From contig CAUEEP010000930.1 in assembly GCA_958450365.1 (NCBI GenBank), forward strand, positions 558,001-622,000: a DNA stretch of 64,000 nt. The letters are read 5' to 3'. Origin of the DNA: Mesorhabditis belari (lineage: Eukaryota > Nematoda > Chromadorea > Rhabditida > Rhabditidae). Position 1 is the first letter of the stretch, and each line of letters begins with the position of its first letter. The position numbers were made by a program, and so were the translations under genes. The notes under the pieces are model-generated. The model saw nothing but the letters and a program-made list of their open reading frames with translations. It had not been told where the DNA came from and made no database searches. This document shows positions 38,713-48,189 of this stretch, in pieces.

Positions 38713-39655
38713 GCCGCCAATCGTCTCTTCACACTTCTCTCACTCATCGTTTTTCTTGGCCTCTCCGACGCTGTACTATTCAATTGCTATAAGAAAAGCA
38801 GCGGATTCCCGGAAGAATACGTGGGTTATCTTTTTGCTCTAATATTGTTTGTATAAACTCCGGTTATCTAGGTTTTAAATTTTGGTAGAACAGAACAACT
38901 TCTTCATTTATAATCGAAGTTTCTAAATTTGTTGCTGGTGTTTAAGTTTCAGAAACTGTATTGAGTTTGCCACTGACTCAACGTATTGCCACTGAATAAA
39001 ATTTGCCACTGACTGAGTCAGTGGCAAATTTTATATTGAGTTTAATGGTAAATCACTTTTTGAGAAATCTTATATTTTAGAAGACCAATTGCGAGATGAA
39101 CATGTGCGTCACATATACAAAAGGAGATGAGGTAACTGGATCTCATGTGCATCCATTCAACTTTAATTTTAGATGTTCAAACGTTGTGCATACCCCGAAG
39201 AGTCAATTGAGCTTTATAAGGCGAGCGACGACAAGACCTACACGTATAAAGAGTGTGATCCCGAGGTGTTTTAGTTGTTTTTAATAGTGATTTTCTTTTG
39301 TTTTTAGATTAACGCCGCTGGCTTTTATACAATGATCAAAAATCCGAAAACAAATCTGGATGAGCGTCGTGAAACCAAAATAACTTGCTGCCAGGTGATC
39401 TCTGCAATGAGGTAACGTTTTTGGTGTTAGCTTTCTGTTAGCTTTATAAGGATTCTTTGATTTTGGCATTCTCTTAATATTTTTATAATAATTTAAATAG
39501 TTTAAATACGCAATAAAAAAGTTTACTTACTTGGATTCAATGCATTTTCTTTTAGGGCGCAGGACTTTTTGGCATATCTGCTCCTATTTGCTCTCCCGTT
39601 TGCCGGATTTTTCTTCTGAAACACTACGGGTATCTTGTTTTTCTTTGAATCAGGA
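38710..39655 (+). pseudogene. Ly6-like secreted protein, copy 3, nearly intact
   Basis: Signal peptide MAANRLFTLLSLIVFLGLSD, then FNCYKKSSGFPEEY|, KTNCEMNMCVTYTKGDE (39080-39130), MFKRCAYPEESIELYKASDD (39174-39264) and INAAGFYTMIKNPKTNLDER (39309-39413), with a GAGLFGIS tail exon after TTTTAG at 39555. In the fourth exon the CC..DLCN motif needs one extra G: TGCTGCCAGGTGATCTCTGC reads CCQVISA as given but CCQGDLCNE with a GGG run. That is either a real -1 frameshift or a homopolymer error. Secreted three-finger proteins of this kind are common in nematodes; the target is unknown. Confidence 0.6.
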
Positions 39656-40248
39656 AAAATCTGTTTTAGGCTCTATCTACTTTACTTTACAAGAAATGAA
39701 TACTTCGAGAAGAAAACGAACATTCCACGCTACTGCCTCCTGGTGAAATTTGTGCCTTTTTCGACAATAGATCTATTTTAGGATTTATTTTTGTTGTGAT
39801 TTTGTAAAAAGCATAATATATCTTCGGGATTTTCAAAAGTATTGTTGCAAAGAACATCAAAAGAACTATGATAGAAAGAAACTTCAAAAAGAGAAACCGT
39901 AAAAATCCAAAAAGATTTGATCTGTGCTTCCATTTCGCTAACATACGGTTATCGATAAGCAAGTCTTCTGAGCTTTCTGAGTAGAAATGATGAATTTCAT
40001 GAGATTATTTAGTTAAGCTGGTGGCTTTTGGGTGGTGGTCGAACAATCTACAAACAAGCCACACCCAGGAAGCTTTTCCGAGTAAAGAAAAATGATGACG
40101 TGATAAGAAAACACCTCATTTCGCATCAATCCCCTTATCTTTTTTCTAAAATTCGTTCAGAGAAGTGGGTTAATGGACTTTGAAGGCGTATAAATAGATG
40201 AGATTTTTCAGATGGATGAGATATCCGATTTCACCGAGGTCTACAAAA

Positions 40249-42129
40249 ATGAAACATTTCGTGACGGCTCTTCTCTTTGTTGGCTGTGGTTGGTTTAGAA
40301 AATTGACTTCATTGAGTCTGTTATAGAATTTTTTTAGTGCCATAAGCTTGTATTTCTTGTAGATATTGTAAAACTCAAGTGTGTACTCTGGTACTTTATG
40401 ACTGAATATCTTTTACTTTGATTTAAAATGCGGATTTTCTTTCTCTAGCACACTAGTAAGACAGAATAAATGGACAGTACCGGCTTGTCTATAAAACTTC
40501 GTGCAAAATAGGAAATGACTACAGTCGTATAGATCAACTTTCTACCGTAACCATTTTAAAATTTATATAAAACTAGTTTAGTAAAGGTTACGATAGAAAC
40601 ATTGCAAATCTGTCCAATGTTTAAGCATATTCAATCATTTAGCCATCGCTCAACGAACCACTCCAGCCGCCTGCCCAACTGGATGGTACCAAAATGGAAA
40701 CATGTGCTATACGGTAAGTTTGCTCATAAATTAACATCTATATCAAACGATTTCTAGACAAAAACGAACACCGCAAACACGTGGAGCATGGCGGAAGCCG
40801 ATTGTGCGAATGATGGTGGACATCTTGCCTCAATTCATGACAATGCGGTGGGTGATTACAGTTTTATGGTACTCAAACTTTGAGCTACAGTATTACGGTA
40901 AAGTACAAGCTAGTTTTCAGACAGGCAATTATTTGGTTGATTTCATCTGGCAACACGGAATCGCGTCGGCCGCTTGGATTGGCCTCCGCACCGATCCAAA
41001 TGGAAATTTCACCAACTGGAGCGATGGATCGAGAATTGACTACAAGAATTTTGGCCGTAAGTTTTATAGATTTATAAAATGGTAATTCGTGCAGGACACT
41101 TAGAATTTACAGTACACTTACATCTTTTTTCCAGCTGGCCAAGACCCGCCACCAGTCTGCTACGCGATCTCGGTCTCCCGCTCCTACTACCCGGGGAAAT
41201 GGCTCTCAATGGTAAGTCTACAAACTTTATGTAGCAAAAAGCTTTCTGAAATAGATTTATGACATTTTGTCACAGTTTTGTTAAAATTTTTCAATCTCAA
41301 TTTTCAGCCGTGTGACTCTCATTTCCGTGCGATCTGCGAGCGTCCACTTGGCGGATATACGACACCCAGACCAGCCCCGACTTGCGGAAATTCGACTTTC
41401 TTTGGAAATGATGGAAATGTGAGTGCTTTAGAAACAGCTTTACTGATAAATAACCGATATTTGATTTCTTTTGACTCAATCAAATTCTTGTCTACAAAGT
41501 CATCTTCCAGATCTACTCACCCGATTACCCGAACGACTTCTCGGCCCAAGAAAGCTGCAACTACAAGATCAGCGTCTTCAACAACTATGCCAACATCGAA
41601 GTGCCGCCAATTATGGCTTTGGTGAGATTAGATGGCTCTTAGACTAAGAAGAAATCAGCTTTTAGTCGGAATACTTCAGCTCTAACATTACTTTTTCAGC
41701 TCTCTTGGTCGATCACTGTTTACAATGGACTCGACAGGGATAACACTCAACAAATCTTCTACGATAGCTCGAATGGTAATCAACCAAGAAATTACACTGT
41801 TGGATTGTCTGCTTCATCGCCACAGGTTTATTTTAAAAGTGAAATATCATTTGCAATTTTCATAATCATTTACAAACAACACATTTCAGCTATTAGTCGT
41901 TTTCTACTCGACTCAGGACAACTCCGTTCGGCCATTCAAGTTGCACTATACGGGAACGGATCGTAAGTCTTGTAAATTTATATAAATTGGATCCAACAAT
42001 GTTTTGGAATCTGCTTTTTAAAGAAAAAAAAGGTTTAGGTTTAAAATGAGTTCAGCTGACTTGTTGATTTCAAAAAAGTCCTAAATTCTAGAACCTGTCT
42101 ACACCACGGTCACCACTCCAAGGCCATAA
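40249..42129 (+). CDS. secreted C-type lectin + CUB domain protein
   Basis: Ten exons (40249-40288, 40643-40713, 40758-40847, 40921-41056, 41135-41211, 41308-41418, 41511-41621, 41700-41825, 41890-41962, 42092-42129) join in phase to 290 residues. Residues 1-17 are a signal peptide (MKHFVTALLFVGCAIAQ). The lectin domain runs from CPTGWYQNGNMCYT through WSMAEADCANDGGHLASIHD, AAWIGLRTDPNGNFTNWSDG to CDSHFRAICE; no EPN or QPD sugar motif is evident, so Ca-dependent binding is uncertain. A CUB domain follows a Pro/Thr linker (CGNSTFFGNDGN, IYSPDYPNDFSAQESCNYKI, WSITVYNGLD, FYSTQDNSVRPFKLHYTG). This lectin + CUB layout is common in nematode clec genes, many induced on infection. Confidence 0.94.
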
Positions 42130-42236
42130 AGATGATAATTGCATAATAAAGATAATTTCTTTGAGCGTATGACAAACAAACAGACAGACAGACAAAAAAA
42201 ACAAACAACAAACAAGCTTTTCTACTTTGTTGAATT

Positions 42237-42303
42237 ACGGGACTACGGTACGGATAACGAGATTTGGCTACAGTAGACGATAACGAGATTTGGCTACAGT
42301 AGA
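42237..42303. repeat. GATAACGAGATTTGGCTACAGTAGA, two copies
   Basis: Short tandem duplication between the lectin and oxidase genes. Confidence 0.7.
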
Positions 42304-42592
42304 GTTCTTAAACGTGGATTACAGACACTCAAGCTTTATAAAGGTGACGTTTAGAAGTTAGAAATGAAAGCAGAACAGATTAATGTTATTCTAAAAATTG
42401 AATCGATTTTTCAACTTGACCGAATGAACGATTTTTAGCACTGATCAACTTGACAAGCCAGTAAGATAGCCAAAAAGAGAAAGAAAAACGATTCGGTGCA
42501 ATAAATGATAACGATTTTCTACCAAAAAGATCTTTTTTTTTGGAAATCAAAAGCTTTCCCGATAGTTTCCCAGTTCTAATTTTGCTTTCCAA

Positions 42593-45500
42593 ATGCCGAA
42601 AATCGTCGTTGTTGGCGCGGGGATTATCGGACTTTCGCAAGCATGTATTTTACAGGAAAAATTTCCCGATGCTGAGGTTTGTTAGGGTTTTAGATTCATT
42701 AGATTAGATTAGATTTCGATTTAATTCAAATCATTTGATAATTTAGTTGATTATTGCTTTAAAGAATGGTTTTTAGTGAGTAAACTTATTCAGTACAATA
42801 GCTGAACAGTAGCCAGTAACTTATTCAGTACAATAGCTGAACAGTAACCAGTTCACCCGAACAATAACTTTAGCTTTTGAATAAAATCTAAATATTGGGT
42901 TGGTGAATTGAAAACTGCCGGCTATTGTCATATGTGACAGTTTGAGCACTTTCTTCAAAAGAAACCCATTTTAGTGTCAATGGAAAAGTTGTAGAGAATC
43001 AAAAATTAAGCTTAGATCCAAATTTTCAGAACGATTCAAAAACTGGTTTTCAAGAAATGCCAAATGTTACGAATTTTCACAAAACTTGCATTTTAAGCGA
43101 AACTACTAAGTGTATCTTTTTGGAAATTTGGCTATAAGCCTAATTTTTGATTCTCTACAACTTTTCTATTGACACCAAAATGGGTTTCTTTTGAAGAAAG
43201 TGCTCAAACAGGGACATTCCTCCGTTTTTGAGTCTCCAGTCCTCCATTTTTGAGTCTCACACTTGTCTCACACACAAACCAAAATCCTATTACGAAAGAG
43301 GAATCCTCAAATTGCCTGTAAAATGGGCAGAAGTCGTCAATAATAGTGGAAATCATTTGGAATGAATTGATGGTTTTATGTTCAACAAATTTTAGCTCAA
43401 AGTCCCGCAGTTTTCAATTCACCAACCCAATAGTTAAATTTAAGTTAAACAGAAACAGAAATTTTAAATTTGATAAGTAAATTATCTTAGAAATTTTTTC
43501 GATAAGTTTCTCTATTCGATTTTGAATAAAAGATTTGCTTTTAGATTACAATAGTTGCTGGTGATGTCTCACCGAATATTACATCGGATATCGCAGCTGG
43601 CTTCTGGCATCCATATCTTTTAGGAGATGATATACCAAAAGATACGCTTAAGTGAGTTAAAAAGTGTTTTTAGATTCGGATATAGATTATATATTATACA
43701 ATAATTTCATTAATTTCTTTAATTTCTTTAATTTCTTTAATTTTTTTAATTTTTTCTCAAGATTTAACTCTAGTTTAGATTTAAAAAAACAAAAAGATTA
43801 AGCAAAATTAGTCTCTAATCTAAAAATTGTAGAGATTTATAGAAGTTCACGTAGTCATTCTTATCAAATTTCGGTCGGTTCTCATCCCCATCATCTTTCC
43901 CTTTATCATTCTTTTGCGAACCGTATTAGTAGGGTTTGGAATAAGCTCCCGTCTGGTATCTCCTCGTCTGTAGGAAAATTCAAAGTATCTGTGAACGAAT
44001 TAGATCTTATTGCCATGTCAAATCTGCCTGCCCTATATTTAATCTTTTTGTATCTGTGTTTCCTAACTGTACTCTTACTGTACTATCTTTAGTTCTCTCT
44101 CTTTTTTTCGGTGAGAGTATTGTAGCAATATGTTATATGCAGTTATGATTATCTGATTCGCTTCTATTCGCCCCATGAATAAAGCTATATATATATGTTG
44201 TGTCCGATTTAGATTTCCGTCCGATTTAGATTGAACTTATCGCGGACGTCCGATTTAGATTACAGTCTATATCGGACGTCCGATTTAGACTGTAATCTAA
44301 ATCTTATATAGATTGAACAATAATACGTCTTAAACATGCTTGAATATATGAAATTCTAAAAGCGATTTTCTTTGAAAAGTAGAATTTTCTGACATTTTTC
44401 AACACGTCTTAATTATTGATTTCGGTCTATATCGGACGTCCGATATAGACTGGAACAATAATAAACTAAAATGAAGTTTTGAAACGCTACAGAAAACTAG
44501 CTTAAGAACATATATTAAGCATGTTTATATTATTGTTCAATCTATATAAGATTTAGATTACAGTCTAAATCGGACGTCCGATATAGACTGTAATCTAAAT
44601 CGGACGTCCGCGATAAGTTCAATCTAAATCGGACGGAAATCTAAATCGGACACAACATATATATAATCCTTTCTGAGCTTCTAATTCGTTTTCTAAAATG
44701 TGCTAACTTTGCGTAACTCTTGCAGCTAATCTAGAGTGCAGCTAATCTAAAAATCTATTTGAGATTAAACTACTGTAATCTAACCACTAGTTTTCATTTT
44801 GATCAACTCAATTTTAGTATTATTCGATAAGAGATAAAGCTCAGTTAATGATAAGAAAATTTGAGCTGATTAAATGGGATAGAAAATGGCTGATTCAATT
44901 TTTTCAAATTCAATTCAGACGCTGGCTTGGCGAAACTTTCGACTACATTTTACGCTTTGCTCGCTCTCATCCGACTCACGGTGCGATGATCATTAGTGGG
45001 TTAGTCGAGTTTTCTTTGCTACTATTCAGCTAATTTTAGCTATTTAATAAGTACCAAATTAACTGAATTCAAATTTAGATACGAATTCAATCGAAAAGCC
45101 TTGAAAAAGCCGGAGTTTGCTGACTTTTTCCTCCAATTTCGAGAGCTTTCCCCGAAAGAAGTGCTAGAAGCGCGCGGGAAAGAGGCCTATCCAGTTGAGT
45201 GAGTGTTTTGAAAATAAATAAAATGGGGGGACAAACGACCTTTTTCGCACCGGTGGCACACCTTTGCTTGGGAAAGGCCTTAGAAAGGTTGTAGAGCTCG
45301 AAAATATTTCCATATGAAGAGGTCGATGGTGAATCCGATTCCGAAAACAGCCCGCTGACACGTCAAATTTGGGTTAAAAGCAAAACAGCACAACTCAGCT
45401 TTCCTTTAGCCCTAAATTTGACGGCCAGCGAGGTCCGATTTGTCGAAATTCGGAATCTACGCATACGACCCTTATATGGAAAAATTTTCGAAATATTTTA

Positions 45501-48129
45501 AGCCCTTCCCTAAGGCCTTTCCAAAAAGGTGCGCAAATCTCGGGGCAAAAAAGGTGCATGTCCCACCCCATAAAATGTATTTTGGTTGTCTTAGAGTCAA
45601 AAGAGCATTCAATCAGAGTATTCAAGCTCAACCTAATTTTCGGTCTCATTTAGCGCAAATTTTTGCAGTTTTGAATCCTAAAAAGGTAGCCAAAGTACAG
45701 TAGCTTGGACAGTAGCTTGTACAGTAGCTTGTATAGTAGCTTGGATAGTAGCTTGGACAGTAGCTTGTACAGTAGCTTGGATAGTAGCTTGGACAGTAGC
45801 TTGGACAGTAGCTTGTACAGTAGCTTGGATAGTAGCTTGGACAGTAGCTTGGACAGTAGCTTGTATAGTAGCTTTCCGTACTCTTAAACTAGCTTTTTAA
45901 ATAATTACTGTACTAGAATTATTGAAAAATTATTGTATTCCTTTTTACAGACAAGCCTGGTTCTACACAACGGTTTTTCTCGAAACGACTCTTCATTTGA
46001 AATATCTTTTTAACAAGTGGGTTTAGATATGGTTTTAAGTATTTCTAGATATAGTTTTTAGTCTAATTTATAAATTAAAATCTTTCTACAGCTTTAGTAA
46101 CACTTGTATAGTAGCTTTCAGATATCTTTCCAACGGTGGCCTTCTCGAGCGGCGTTGGCTTAAATCGATCGACGAGCTAGGAGAAAAGGTGCTCAATTTT
46201 TTTACAATATGAAAATTTACATAATGAATTAGAATTGGTTCTTTACGGATAACGGGGGGACCAGCGATGATCGGGAGCGGGAGTTAGTTACTTCGGCTAC
46301 CTTTTTAGAATTTAAAACTGCAAAAATTCTCGGTCAACTTGCAGTCCGATTTTAGATAGGTTTTTGTTAATAACTTTTGATAAAATAAATAGTTTCTGAA
46401 AGCTGACGTTCTAAGTTATCTAAATCTTATTAAAACTTTCTGATCTGACAAGTTTAAGGTGCTTAAAAATGGGCTGAAAGTTTGGCAAAAAATTGACCCT
46501 CGCCGATAATCGCTGATCGCGCCGTTATCCGTAAAGCATCTAGAATTCAATTCGTTATCAAAGATCTAAGATTTAAAGATCTAAATTGTAGTTTAAAGAT
46601 CCAAATTCTAGTACGATCTGATCTTCAACTGTACTGGACTTGGCGCAAACAAGTTGGTCGACGATTTTGGGGTTTTTCCGACAAGGTATTGTTTTTCATA
46701 TCTTTAAATATTAGATAAATTATATATTTTACTAGATCTTATAGTAAAATCGAGATAAATAACGGTAAAATTGAGGTAAAATTGAGATAAAATAGAGTCA
46801 AATCGAGATAAAATCGAGATAAAATTGAGCACTTCTAGAGGTCAAATCATCCGCGTTCGCTGCCCAGAAGTAAAGCATTTCTTCATCGACGAAGAGACTT
46901 ATTGTTTGCCAAAGTTAGTTTAAAGAAAAGACTCTAATCTTTTGCTATATATTCAAGAATTTGAATTCATATTTACAATGGATTGCAAAAATTTTAGCTC
47001 CGAAACAACGGTGCTTGGTGGAACGGCGGAGAAAAATGATCACGATCTCTTGATTCGGCCAGCCACCGCGAAATGGATTCTCGAAGAGAATATCAAGAAA
47101 ATACCGGCTTTAAAAGTTAGCTGAAAGGCTTAGGCTTATGCTTAGGCTTATGCTTAGGCTTAGGCTTAGGCTTATGCTTAGGCTTAGGCTTAAACTAATT
47201 AATTGACGATTAGAAAAACAGGAAATTTTTCAGAATGCTGAAATCGTTTCGCATAAAGTTGGACTCCGACCAACGAGAAGTGCTGTTAGATTGGAGACTG
47301 AGTACCGGACTATTGGAAAGAAACGGGTTTGATTTCGATAATCGTTCTTAAGTCAAGTTTACGCGGGCGTTTTTAGCCCAGTCGTGGTCTAGTGGATAGT
47401 GTGCTAGCATACAGATCGAACCGTTTTGACTGGGTTCGATTCCCCCACTTGTCGAACTTTTTCTGTTTCACAAATTCTTATACTATTTTTGCTTTGTTTT
47501 TAAGTGGTTATTTGGATGTAAGATCTGGTTGGGTCTAGATCTAGTTCTAGTATATCTATTTCTAGATCTAGTATATCTAGTTCTAGTTCTAGTATATCTA
47601 TTTCTAGATCTAGTATATCTATTTCTAGATCTAGTATATCTATTTCTAGATCTAGTATATCTATTTCTAGATCTAGTATATCTATTTCTAGATCTAGTAT
47701 ATCTAGTTCTAGTTCTAGTATATCTATATCTATTTCTAGTTCTAGTATATCTAGTTCGAGTATATCTAGTTCTAGATCTAGTACTAAGCTTCATTTCTAG
47801 TACCAGAACAGAAATCATTCAAAGGGACTTGAACTAGACGAATCCAATCACCGACTTATCACAGACTTATCACATTTTGAGTGAAAGCTTACCGAATGGC
47901 GGACAGAGCCGTCGAATTACGGATGTAGATCTTGAAATGGAAAGCCTGTAGCCTTTAAATAAAATAGAAAAATATAGAATCTAATCATAGCTCTTAAAAA
48001 AACTCACCTTTCTAGGTGCCAATCATTCACAATTACGGTCACGGCGGATCGGGAGTGACCCTCTTTTATGGATGTGCCCTAGATGGGGCAAAACTTGCCG
48101 CAAATGTCATACAAAAGTCGAAAATTTAA
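42593..48129 (+). CDS. D-aspartate/D-amino-acid oxidase family flavoenzyme
   Basis: Eleven exons (42593-42676, 43545-43651, 44919-44999, 45079-45198, 45951-46016, 46122-46188, 46612-46685, 46839-46913, 46998-47115, 47234-47326, 48016-48129) join in phase to 332 residues, near the usual 340. The N-terminus MPKIVVVGAGIIGLSQACIL is the FAD dinucleotide-binding motif; TSDIAAGFWHPYL, DLIFNCTGLGANKL, TTVLGGTAEKNDHD, VGLRPTRSAVRLE and HNYGHGGSGVTL are family motifs, the last being the signature near the flavin. The enzyme oxidises D-amino acids to keto acids, ammonia and H2O2. The protein ends SKI, a weak match to the peroxisomal SKL signal; D-Asp versus neutral D-amino-acid specificity cannot be decided here. 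Introns 1, 3, 4 and 9 hold MITEs, a foldback, minisatellites and telomere-like repeats. Confidence 0.95.
42895..43430. mobile_element. mariner-type MITE with TA duplication, in oxidase intron 1
   Basis: Ends TTGGGTTGGTGAATTGAAAA and TTTTCAATTCACCAACCCAA are inverted and bounded by TA (42893-42894 and 43431-43432). A second, inner inverted repeat pairs TTCTTCAAAAGAAACCCATT with its complement near 43180. A related single end (ACCAACCCAATATT) is at about 54103-54117. Confidence 0.9.
43843..44035 (+). mobile_element. LINE reverse-transcriptase C-terminus fragment
   Basis: A frame reads SLYHSFANRISRVWNKLPSG then SSSVGKFKVSVNELDL, the R..WN.LP...F pattern that ends non-LTR reverse transcriptases. 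It lies in oxidase intron 2, sense orientation, with no upstream RT motifs. Confidence 0.7.
44189..44665. mobile_element. foldback element of CGGACGTCCG palindromes
   Basis: Outer arms ATATATGTTGTGTCCGATTT and its complement bound the element. Each arm contains several CGGACGTCCG palindromes spaced by ATTTAGATT/ATATAGACT, and the arms pair with each other too. The AT-rich middle (TTGAACAATAATA) is about 200 bp. Intronic in the oxidase gene. Confidence 0.88.
45222..45570. mobile_element. foldback of the GGG-ended TTTGCGCA family, diverged copy
   Basis: Left end TGGGGGGACAAACGACC and right end GGTGCATGTCCCACCCCA are inverted, with CTTTTTCGCACC and AGGTGCGCAAATC in the arms and GGGAAAGGCCTTAG/CTAAGGCCTTTCC further in. 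TAAAA occurs on both sides and may be the rest of a target duplication. Located in oxidase intron 4. Confidence 0.7.
45698..45885. repeat. 12-bp minisatellite AGTAGCTTGGAC
   Basis: About 15 units with GGAC, GTAC, GGAT and GTAT variants; intronic. The DSSLYSSLD frame is an artefact. Confidence 0.92.
46736..46830. repeat. AAAATTGAGAT-type tandem repeat
   Basis: Imperfect 10-11-bp units in an oxidase intron. Confidence 0.75.
47124..47195 (+). repeat. interstitial telomere-like TTAGGC repeat
   Basis: About ten in-register hexamers, TTAGGC mixed with TTATGC, inside oxidase intron 9 immediately after the exon. TTAGGC is the nematode telomere repeat. Confidence 0.92.
47388..47456 (+). pseudogene. 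tRNA-like relic
   Basis: GTGGTCTAGTGGATAGTGTG (A-box-like) and TGGGTTCGATTCCCCC (good B-box) with a long variable part; acceptor ends do not pair. Lies in oxidase intron 10. Confidence 0.45.
47540..47795. repeat. CTAGATCTAGTATATCTATT minisatellite
   Basis: Twenty-four-base units with TTCTAG and GATCTAG variants, palindrome-rich. Open on both strands (LVYLFLDLV; YTRSRNR) only because 24 is a multiple of 3. Intronic. Confidence 0.92.
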
Positions 48130-48189
48130 GAAAAACTATATTCTTATTAAATTTTCCATGTCATTTTTTGTCTTTTTTGCCTTTGATAA

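Noticed and set aside
47483..47837. YTRSRNR and LVYLFLD repeat proteins
   Set aside because: 24-bp intronic satellite open on both strands.
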